Below are positions 1 through 4,813 of a stretch of 6,347 bases of DNA, in pieces. Both the position numbers and the translations under genes were made by a program. The notes under the pieces are model-generated. The model was not told the DNA's origin. It was given only the letters and a program-made list of their open reading frames with translations, and made no database searches. Within the stretch, counting starts at the first letter, position 1. Every line of letters starts with the position of its first letter. The DNA is taken from assembly GCA_947479185.1 (NCBI GenBank), contig CANJYY010000163.1, positions 1 to 6,347 of the forward strand. The letters are read 5' to 3'. The DNA comes from Caulobacteraceae bacterium. Lineage in GTDB: Bacteria > Pseudomonadota > Alphaproteobacteria > Caulobacterales > Caulobacteraceae.

Positions 1-351
1 CTGCAGGGCGTTGAGGTCCTGGGCGCCGGCCGGGCCCTGCTCGGCCTGGGTGGCGGCGGCGATGAAGGCGTCGCAGGCGGTCACGGCGGCGGCGGCGACA
101 ACTTCGGTGTCGTCCTTGCCCTTCGACAGCTTCCACGCATAGCGCTGGACGCAGGCCCGGGCGTCGGCCGTCGCCGCGCGGGCGTCGATGCGGCCGACGT
201 CGGCGTTGAGCACGGGCCCCGGCTCGACGGCCACGGCCTTCTGCGTTCCCTTCGAGTCGATCGGCGACTTGCAGCGGCCGCCGGCGGACCCGTCTCCACA
301 GGCGGCGAGCGTCACGGCCACGCCGGCGAGCAGCAGGATGCGCAGTGTCAT
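1..351 (-). CDS. Small lipoprotein of unknown function (partial, C-terminus outside window)
   Basis: The reading frame starts at ATG 351-349 and stays open for 117 codons to the left edge, so the C-terminus is missing. A Shine-Dalgarno sequence GGAGGGA (358-364) lies 6 nt upstream of the start. The N-terminus is a short lipoprotein signal: M-T-L-R, a hydrophobic stretch (residues 5-16), then the lipobox L15-A16-A17-C18. Gly19-Asp20 follow the lipidated Cys; Asp at +2 is the inner-membrane retention signal in E. coli, but here it is at +3 counting Cys as +1, so sorting cannot be predicted. The mature part has further cysteines at C27, C67 and C93; C67 and C93 flank a segment with a lysine-rich stretch (W73-K74 to K79) and an Ala-rich helix, and could form a disulfide in the periplasm. 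I recognise no domain family. It is transcribed divergently from the receiver gene. Being a lipoprotein is well supported; function is unknown. Confidence 0.8.
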   Translation of the reverse strand, partial: MTLRILLLAGVAVTLAACGDGSAGGRCKSPIDSKGTQKAVAVEPGPVLNADVGRIDARAATADARACVQRYAWKLSKGKDDTEVVAAAAVTACDAFIAAATQAEQGPAGAQDLNALQ

Positions 352-398
352 GGGAAGTCCCTCCGTCGGGCCGTCATCACGGGGCGGCCCTGGGGCAG

Positions 399-424
399 GG
401 AACGCCGTGAAGGGCGGAAAGGTT
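399..424 (+). promoter_or_regulatory. Distal EcfG/SigT-like promoter motif
   Basis: GGAAC (399-403), a 17-nt spacer, then GGTT (421-424). The general-stress sigma factor of alphaproteobacteria (EcfG; SigT in Caulobacter) recognises GGAAC-N16/17-CGTT, so this copy has one mismatch, at the first base of the -10 element. It would give a leader of about 50 nt for the receiver gene. It is weaker than the proximal copy because its position is less tight relative to the start codon. Confidence 0.3.
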
Positions 425-433
425 CGGCTCCCC

Positions 434-458
434 GGAACCGGCGCCTCCTCCGATGGTT
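434..458 (+). promoter_or_regulatory. Proximal EcfG/SigT-like promoter of the receiver gene
   Basis: GGAAC (434-438), a 16-nt spacer, then GGTT (455-458), a one-mismatch fit to the alphaproteobacterial general-stress consensus GGAAC-N16/17-CGTT. Transcription would begin near 465, just before a ribosome binding site GGAG (471-474) and the ATG at 484, a normal short leader. The -35 box also forms the right arm of an inverted repeat, GGTTC (421-425) with GAACC (435-439). The motif match is seen in the sequence; use by EcfG is inferred. Confidence 0.45.
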
Positions 459-483
459 ACGGAATGGACCGGAGACTGATCCC

Positions 484-957
484 ATGACCACGCCCGTCAA
501 TGCGGCGCCCAAGGTGCTGCTCATCGTCGAGGATCAGCTGCTGATCGCGATGAGCCTGCAGGACGAGTTCGAAGACAACGGCTATCGCGTGCTTGAGCTG
601 GCCACCCGTCACCAGGAGGCGCTGACCATGGCCCGTGCGACGCGGCCGGATCTGGCGCTGGTCAACATCGATCTCGAAGGCGACGACGACGGCGCGGCCC
701 TGGCCTGGGATTTCAGGGCCATGGGCATCCCGGTGCTTTTCATCAGCGGCCAGCGCGATGTGGTCGAACTGGCGCGCGAAGCGGCGGTCGCCTCCCTGCC
801 CAAGCCCTATTCGCCGGCAGAGATGCGCCAGGCCGTGGACTATCTGTTCCGCCACGAAAACGGCCGTCCGTGGCTGGCTTGTCCCGAGCGCCTGAGCGTG
901 TTCCGCCCGATGCCGACCGGTGACGGCGCCCGGCCACCGATGCCCGACGCGGCCTGA
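484..957 (+). CDS. Single-domain response-regulator receiver with Asn at the phosphoacceptor site
   Basis: The 157-residue protein is one CheY-like receiver domain (about residues 10-124) followed by a short Pro-rich tail (127-157) with no DNA-binding or enzymatic output domain. Start ATG 484 has GGAG 9 nt upstream. Conserved receiver positions are visible: acidic pocket E16-D17 after the first strand (VLLIVED), S89 in the fourth strand motif (VLFISG) and K107 followed by P108 (LPKPYS). The phosphoacceptor should sit 44 residues after D17, as in CheY (D13 to D57). That position is N61 in L59-V60-N61-I62-D63-L64, with an Asp two residues later. It is therefore either a phosphorylation-independent pseudo-receiver or one using D63. 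Such stand-alone receivers act by protein contact, for example as phosphate shuttles or partner-switch inputs. No histidine kinase is adjacent. It converges on ruvB with a 2-bp gap. Fold assignment is sound; partner and pathway are unknown. Confidence 0.85.
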   Translation: MTTPVNAAPKVLLIVEDQLLIAMSLQDEFEDNGYRVLELATRHQEALTMARATRPDLALVNIDLEGDDDGAALAWDFRAMGIPVLFISGQRDVVELAREAAVASLPKPYSPAEMRQAVDYLFRHENGRPWLACPERLSVFRPMPTGDGARPPMPDAA

Positions 958-962
958 GCTCA
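955..962. repeat. 8-bp palindrome carrying both convergent stop codons
   Basis: TGAGCTCA contains the TGA of the receiver gene (955-957, plus strand) and the TGA of ruvB (962-960, minus strand). There is no room for a terminator between the genes, and I see no strong stem with a T tract within about 60 bp on either side, so the two transcripts probably overlap at their 3' ends. Confidence 0.6.
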
Positions 963-1994
963 GCCCTCGTCGAACAGTCCTGGCGCGCCTTTCGGCGGCG
1001 GCGGTTCCTTCAGACCCAGATGCAGATAGGCCTTGCCGCAGGCGACCCGGCCGCGCGGCGTGCGCTGGATGAAGCCCTGCTGCAGCAGGAAGGGTTCGAT
1101 GACGTCCTCGACCGCGTCGCGGGCCTCGGCAATGGCGTAGGCGAGGGTCTCGACCCCGGCCGGCCCGCCGCCGTAGTTCTCGATCAGGGCGCGCATGTAG
1201 CGGCGGTCGAGGCTGTCGAGCCCGGCCTCGTCGACCTCCAGCCGCGCCAGGGCCCGGCCGGCGTGGGCCTTGTCGATCAGCGTCGCGCCGTCGGCGGCGG
1301 CGAAGTCGCGCACCCGCCGCAGCAGCCGGCCGGCCACGCGCGGCGTGCCCCGCGAGCGGGCGGCGATCTCGCCGGCCCCGTCCTCGCTGAGCGGCGCGCC
1401 CATCTTGCGGGCCGCGCCCAGCAGCACGCGCTGCAGCTCCGACGGGGTATAGAACTCCAGCCGCAGCGGGATGCCGAACCGGTCGCGCAGCGGCGTGGCC
1501 AGCAGGCCCGCCCGCGTGGTCGCCGCCACCAGGGTGAAGGGCGCCAGATCGATGCGGATCGACCGCGCCGACGGCCCGTCGCCGATGATCAGGTCGAGGA
1601 CGTGATCCTCCATGGCCGGGTAAAGGATCTCCTCCACATTGGCCGGCAGGCGATGGATCTCGTCGATGAACAGCACGTCGCGCGGTTCGAGATTGGTCAG
1701 GATGGCGGCCAGGTCGCCGGCCTTGGCCAGCACCGGCCCGCTGGTGGCGCGGAAGCCGACGCCCAGCTCGCGGGCGACGATCTGCGCCAGGGTGGTCTTG
1801 CCCAGCCCCGGCGGACCGAACAGCAGCACGTGGTCGAGCGCCTCGTTACGGTCGCGGGCCGCGTCGATGAAGACCTTGAGGTTGGCCTTGGTCTGCTCCT
1901 GGCCGACGAACTCGGCGAGGGTCTGCGGCCGCAGCGCCTTGTCGGTCGCCTCGAACGGCGCGGCCTCGGCCGAGATGATCCGGTCGTCGGTCAT
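960..1994 (-). CDS. ruvB: Holliday junction branch migration ATPase RuvB
   Basis: The hexameric AAA+ motor works with RuvA to drive branch migration of Holliday junctions in recombinational repair. At 344 residues it has the family length and is complete. Visible elements in order: N-terminal region with the conserved [12 protein letters not shown] motif (21-32), Walker A GPPGLGKT (60-67), the [14 protein letters not shown] segment (84-97), Walker B LFIDEIH (108-114), sensor 1 region VAATTRAG (156-163), arginine-finger motif LRDRFG (169-174) and sensor 2 GTPR (216-219). The C-terminal winged helix carries YGGGPAG (274-280) and the RTPRGR motif (311-316). Residues 221-222 are AG, where E. coli RuvB has AN. 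The start is fixed by the usual N-terminus and no in-frame start lies nearby upstream. No clear Shine-Dalgarno precedes it, which is odd given the long gap and palindromic repeat between it and ruvA. It is the last gene of ruvCAB and would depend on the upstream promoter or on readthrough of the repeat. Confidence 0.98.
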   Translation of the reverse strand: MTDDRIISAEAAPFEATDKALRPQTLAEFVGQEQTKANLKVFIDAARDRNEALDHVLLFGPPGLGKTTLAQIVARELGVGFRATSGPVLAKAGDLAAILTNLEPRDVLFIDEIHRLPANVEEILYPAMEDHVLDLIIGDGPSARSIRIDLAPFTLVAATTRAGLLATPLRDRFGIPLRLEFYTPSELQRVLLGAARKMGAPLSEDGAGEIAARSRGTPRVAGRLLRRVRDFAAADGATLIDKAHAGRALARLEVDEAGLDSLDRRYMRALIENYGGGPAGVETLAYAIAEARDAVEDVIEPFLLQQGFIQRTPRGRVACGKAYLHLGLKEPPPPKGAPGLFDEG

Positions 1995-2014
1995 GCCGGG
2001 ACGCCGTTGCGTGG

Positions 2015-2105
2015 TTCGAGACGCTCGCTTGAAGCTCGCTCCTCACCATGACGGGCATTGGTGTTCGTCATCCTGAGGAGCGATCCCTCAGGATCGCGTC
2101 TCGAA
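2015..2105. repeat. REP/MITE-like nested palindromic repeat between ruvA and ruvB
   Basis: Nested inverted arms share one centre near 2059-2060: TTCGAGACGC (2015-2024) with GCGTCTCGAA (2096-2105), CGCTCCTCA (2037-2045) with TGAGGAGCG (2074-2082), and ATGACG (2048-2053) with CGTCAT (2066-2071), all perfect. The right half also holds a local hairpin, ATCCTGAGG (2070-2078) with CCTCAGGAT (2086-2094), 9 bp with a 7-nt loop. The whole 91 bp could fold as one long interrupted stem. The motif TCATCCTGAGGAGC...CGTCTCGAAGGACG resembles a dispersed intergenic repeat I remember from Caulobacterales and related genomes, but copy number cannot be judged from one copy. It lies in the transcribed spacer of the ruvCAB operon and has no coding capacity I can support. 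The repeat may extend to about 2115. Confidence 0.75.
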
Positions 2106-2130
2106 GGACGCACGATGGTCTCGCGGGCCC

Positions 2131-2751
2131 TCACCGCCCGATCTCCTTCAGCGCGGCCTTTACCAGCGCGCCGACATCGGCCTCGTCGCCCAGCTGCCCC
2201 ACGGCATGCTCGACCGCGCGGCGGCCGACGGGCTCGGCGATGCCCAGGCCCATCAGGGCGGCCACGGCCTCGCCCGAGGCGCTGACCTTGTGAACCTTCG
2301 GGGTCTCGATCCCGCCGGGGCCGGTTCCGCCGCTGATCAGGCCGTCGCCGAGCGGCTTGCCCTTCAGCTCCAGCACGATGCGCTGGGCGAGCTTGGGGCC
2401 GACACCGTTGGCCCGGGCGACCAGCGCCTGGTCGCCGCGCTGCACGGCCCCGGCCAGATCGGCCGGCGGCAGCACGTCGAGCACGGCCATGGCGGCCTTG
2501 GGCCCGACGCCCTGGATGGCCTGCAGCAGCACGAAGACGCTGCGCTCCTCGCGGGTGGAGAAGCCGTACAGGCGCGGACCCTGGGCCTCGCTCCACTGAT
2601 GCTCGACATGGACCACGGTCTCGTCGCCGACGGCCGGCAGCCGGCCGAGCGTGCGCGAGCCGCAGCGCACGACATAGCCGACCCCGCCGACATCGATCAG
2701 GGCCTCTTCCTCGCCGATCTCGGCGACGATGCCGCGCAGCCGCCCGATCAT
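2131..2751 (-). CDS. ruvA: Holliday junction DNA-binding protein RuvA
   Basis: The tetrameric protein binds the four-way junction and loads RuvB rings. It has 206 residues, the usual length. The start is ATG 2751-2749 (MIGRLRG, the near-invariant N-terminus); the frame is open further upstream, but that part lies in ruvC in another frame. Domain I is an OB-fold (1-64) ending in LYGF (61-64). Domain II has two helix-hairpin-helix motifs around [11 protein letters not shown] (81-91) and [16 protein letters not shown] (115-130). A variable linker (about 133-157) leads to the RuvB-binding domain III, with [13 protein letters not shown] (158-170). The acidic pin of E. coli (E55, D56) is altered: the aligned stretch reads H51-Q-W-S-E55-A-Q-G-P-R-L-Y-G-F, with one acidic residue. 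ruvA overlaps the end of ruvC by 4 bp (ATGA), indicating translational coupling. The stop at 2133-2131 is followed by the palindromic repeat. Confidence 0.97.
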   Translation of the reverse strand: MIGRLRGIVAEIGEEEALIDVGGVGYVVRCGSRTLGRLPAVGDETVVHVEHQWSEAQGPRLYGFSTREERSVFVLLQAIQGVGPKAAMAVLDVLPPADLAGAVQRGDQALVARANGVGPKLAQRIVLELKGKPLGDGLISGGTGPGGIETPKVHKVSASGEAVAALMGLGIAEPVGRRAVEHAVGQLGDEADVGALVKAALKEIGR

Positions 2752-3248
2752 GCGACCTGCCTCAGCATCCGCGCCTTGCGGGAATGGGCGTGGGTGATGG
2801 CCACGGCCAGGGCGTCGGCGGCGTCCTGCGTCGGGCCGCCGGCCGTCGGCAGCAGCCGGGCGATCATGAAGGCGACCTGGGTCTTGTCGGCGGCTCCGGT
2901 GCCGACGACGCACTTCTTGACCTCGCGGGCGGCGTATTCGGCGACCAGCAGCCCGGCCTTCGCCGGGGCGATCATCGCGGCGGCGCGCGCCTGGCCGAGC
3001 TTCAGCGTCGACTGCGGGTTGCTGTTGACGAAGGTCTCCTCGACGGCGGCCTCATGCGGCGCATGCGTCGCGATCACCGCGCCGATGCCGTCGAACAGGC
3101 TGAGCAGCCGCTCCGCCAGCGGGGCCTTGTCAGCCGAGGTGATCACCCCGTGCGCGACCCACGTCAGGCGCGAGCCCTCGACCGCGATCACGCCCCAGCC
3201 GGTGCGCCGCAGACCAGGATCGAGCCCGAGAATCCGAATCGCGTTCAT
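2748..3248 (-). CDS. ruvC: Crossover junction endodeoxyribonuclease RuvC
   Basis: The dimeric resolvase introduces paired nicks to resolve Holliday junctions in concert with RuvAB. It has 166 residues from ATG 3248-3246, close to the family norm. The RNase H-like core shows all four acidic catalytic residues: D10 in [14 protein letters not shown]70 in VEETF, and D142 and D145 in [16 protein letters not shown]73 occupies the position of E. coli F69, the base-stacking residue. The motif [12 protein letters not shown] (80-91) is also typical. ATG 3251-3249 directly upstream would add one Met; an in-frame ATG at 3305 would add 19 residues with no family support. The Shine-Dalgarno is weak (GGTAG, 3257-3261). 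The start codon lies inside a LexA box and a second box lies upstream, so the gene is probably SOS-controlled. It is the first gene of the ruvCAB operon. Confidence 0.97.
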   Translation of the reverse strand: MNAIRILGLDPGLRRTGWGVIAVEGSRLTWVAHGVITSADKAPLAERLLSLFDGIGAVIATHAPHEAAVEETFVNSNPQSTLKLGQARAAAMIAPAKAGLLVAEYAAREVKKCVVGTGAADKTQVAFMIARLLPTAGGPTQDAADALAVAITHAHSRKARMLRQVA

Positions 3249-3257
3249 CATGTGTTC
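3243..3257 (-). promoter_or_regulatory. LexA (SOS) box overlapping the ruvC start codon
   Basis: Plus-strand GTTC (3243-3246), 7 nt, GTTC (3254-3257) is an exact match to the alphaproteobacterial LexA site GTTC-N7-GTTC; on the ruvC strand it reads GAACACATGATGAAC. The ruvC initiation codon(s) lie in the spacer. LexA bound here would sit just downstream of the expected transcription start and could block elongation or initiation. Confidence 0.75.
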
Positions 3258-3270
3258 TACCAATGTGGCC

Positions 3271-3285
3271 GAACCCTGAACGAAC
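3271..3285 (-). promoter_or_regulatory. LexA (SOS) box over the ruvC promoter -10 region
   Basis: GAAC (3271-3274), 7 nt, GAAC (3282-3285), which on the ruvC strand is GTTCGTTCAGGGTTC, an exact GTTC-N7-GTTC match. A third GAAC at 3278-3281 lies within the spacer. The box covers the predicted -10 element and transcription start region of ruvC. Its centre is 28 bp from that of the other box, and it is in the opposite orientation. Confidence 0.75.
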
Positions 3286-3305
3286 TGCAAAGACGAAGGC
3301 GTCAA
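3278..3305 (-). promoter_or_regulatory. Candidate housekeeping-sigma promoter of ruvCAB
   Basis: On the minus strand TTGACGC (3305-3299) matches the Caulobacter housekeeping -35 (TTGACGS) exactly. A 13-nt spacer precedes GTTCGTTC (3285-3278), a partial match to the -10 GCTANAWC. Spacing is within the accepted range. Transcription would start near 3271 and give a leader of about 20 nt before the ruvC ATG. Overlap of the -10 with a LexA box supports repression at this promoter. The -35 is convincing; the -10 is weak. Confidence 0.5.
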
Positions 3306-3311
3306 TCCGCC

Positions 3312-3325
3312 GGGGACATGTCCCC
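3312..3325. repeat. Perfect 14-bp palindrome in the ruvC/peptidase divergent region
   Basis: GGGGACATGTCCCC is a perfect two-fold palindrome in the 133-bp region between the divergent genes, 7 bp upstream of the ruvC -35 element and about 57 bp before the peptidase start. It could be an operator for a dimeric regulator of either gene, or part of a dispersed repeat. The symmetry is seen directly; a function is not shown. No convincing promoter for the peptidase gene is visible in 3326-3367. Confidence 0.5.
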
Positions 3326-3381
3326 TTGCGCGCCCCCGCTTGAACAGTGTGAAACTGGTCCCTCAGCGGAGGGAGTGAGTC

Positions 3382-4803
3382 ATGCGGGTTTGGCGGAAGA
3401 TGGTCGCGGGCGCGGCGCTGGCGGCGGCGTTGCCGGGACTGGCGGGCGCCCAGCAGGCGGCGCCCCGTCCCGATCAGCTGGCCTTCCGCGCCCTCTACAA
3501 GGAGCTGGTCGAGATCAACACCACCCTGTCGGTCGGCAGCTGCACCAAGGCGGCCGAGGCGATGGCGGCGCGGCTGAAGGCCGCCGGCTATCCCGACAGC
3601 GACCTGCATCTGATCGTCGACCCGGCCCATCCGCGCGAGGGCAATCTCGTCGCCGTGCTGCCGGGGACCGATCCCAAGGCCAAGGCCGTGCTGCTGCTGG
3701 CGCATATCGACGTGGTCGAGGCCAACCGGGCCGACTGGACGCGCGATCCCTTCACCCTGATCGAGGAGGACGGCTGGTTCTACGCCCGCGGCGCCTCTGA
3801 CGACAAAGCCCAGGCCTCGATCTGGGTCGACACCATGATCCGGCTCAAGGCGGAGAAGACCAAACCCCGCCGGACCGTGAAGATGGCCCTGACCTGTGGC
3901 GAGGAGAGCGACGGCGCGCTGAACGGCGCCGAGCTGCTGGTCACCAAATACCGCGACCTGATCGACGCCGGGTTCGCGCTCAATGAAGGCGCCGGCGGCC
4001 TGCTCGGCGACGACGGCAAGCCCGTGTCGCTGTCGATCCAGTCCGGCGAAAAGGTCTACCAGGACTTCACGCTCGGCTCGACCAACCCGGGCGGCCACTC
4101 CAGCCGGCCGGTGCATGACAACGCCATCACCCATCTGGCCGGCGCGCTGGCGCGCATCGGCGACTACGACTTCCCCGTCCAGCTTAACGACACCACCCGC
4201 GCCTATTTCACCGCCATGGCCCCGCTGGTCGACGCCGAGACGGGGGCTGCGATGAAGGCCATCGTCGCCGATCCGACCGACGCGGCGGCCGCGGCCGTCA
4301 TCTCGCGCAACCCGACCTGGAACAGCATGCTGCGCACCACCTGCGTGGCGACCATGGCCAGCGCCGGCCACGCGCCCAACGCCCTGCCGCAGCGGGCCGA
4401 GGCCAATGTGAACTGCCGCATCTTCCCGGGCGTGACCGTCGAGACCGTCCAGGCCCGGCTGACGGCCCTGGCCGCCGACCCCAAGGTGACGGTGACGCCG
4501 GACGAGACGGCGCATCTGACCCCGCCGCCGCCGCCGCTGACGCCGGAAATCATGAAGCCGATCCGCGCCCAGGCCGACAAGCTGTGGCCGGGCGTGCCGA
4601 TCGTGCCGTTCCAGTCGACCGGCGCGACCGACGGCAAGTATCTCAACAGCTACGGCATCCCGACCTACGGCCTGACCGGCATCTTCGCCGACGGCGGCAA
4701 CAGCGGGGTGCACGGCCTGAACGAACGCCTGCGGGTCAAGTCGCTCTATGACGCGCGCGACTTCCTCTACGGCCTGATCAAGACCTACGCCTCGGCGAAG
4801 TAA
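3382..4803 (+). CDS. Secreted M20-family zinc metallopeptidase, first paralog
   Basis: A 473-residue M20/M25/M40-type dinuclear zinc hydrolase. ATG 3382 has a strong Shine-Dalgarno GGAGGGAG (3368-3375). A Sec signal peptide (basic R2, R5, K6; hydrophobic core 7-20) ends at A21-G22-A23 before Q24, so it should act in the periplasm or outside. Metal and catalytic residues by comparison with carboxypeptidase G2: H108 and D110 (HID), bridging D140 (ARGASDD), catalytic E174 and ligand E175 (CGEES), ligand E202 (LNEG) and final His H444 (GVHGLNER). The dimerisation lid begins near 225, with GGHSSRP (237-243) placing the lid histidine at H239. The GGHSS and LNEGA signatures recall the CPS1/PM20D1-like branch, which acts on dipeptides, short peptides or N-acyl amino acids. 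Substrate is not determinable here. Five prolines (381-385) mark the return to the catalytic domain. It shares an operon with the downstream paralog, 10 bp away. Confidence 0.93.
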   Translation: MRVWRKMVAGAALAAALPGLAGAQQAAPRPDQLAFRALYKELVEINTTLSVGSCTKAAEAMAARLKAAGYPDSDLHLIVDPAHPREGNLVAVLPGTDPKAKAVLLLAHIDVVEANRADWTRDPFTLIEEDGWFYARGASDDKAQASIWVDTMIRLKAEKTKPRRTVKMALTCGEESDGALNGAELLVTKYRDLIDAGFALNEGAGGLLGDDGKPVSLSIQSGEKVYQDFTLGSTNPGGHSSRPVHDNAITHLAGALARIGDYDFPVQLNDTTRAYFTAMAPLVDAETGAAMKAIVADPTDAAAAAVISRNPTWNSMLRTTCVATMASAGHAPNALPQRAEANVNCRIFPGVTVETVQARLTALAADPKVTVTPDETAHLTPPPPPLTPEIMKPIRAQADKLWPGVPIVPFQSTGATDGKYLNSYGIPTYGLTGIFADGGNSGVHGLNERLRVKSLYDARDFLYGLIKTYASAK

Positions 4804-4813
4804 GGACCACGAC

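Noticed and set aside
188..487. 99-codon plus-strand open frame across the lipoprotein gene and intergenic region
   Set aside because: It overlaps the lipoprotein gene antisense, has no clear ribosome binding site and would cover the receiver promoter; composition is Pro/Ser/Gly-rich without domain.
2014..2028. GTTC at 2014-2017 as half of a LexA box
   Set aside because: The second half-site at N7 is absent; the GTTC belongs to the palindromic repeat.
1020..2051. 343-codon plus-strand open frame opposite ruvB
   Set aside because: Antisense shadow of a fully conserved ruvB; composition is Arg/Gly/Gln-rich with no recognisable domain.
2131..2913. Longer version of ruvA (260 residues)
   Set aside because: The extra 54 N-terminal residues are Arg/Gly/Asp-rich, overlap ruvC in another frame and precede the invariant MIGRLRG start.
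3249..3305. 19-residue N-terminal extension of ruvC
   Set aside because: It would run through the predicted promoter and LexA box, and RuvC proteins begin just before the LGLDPG motif.
3340..3366. TTGAACA at 3340-3346 as -35 of a peptidase promoter
   Set aside because: No acceptable -10 element follows at the right distance.
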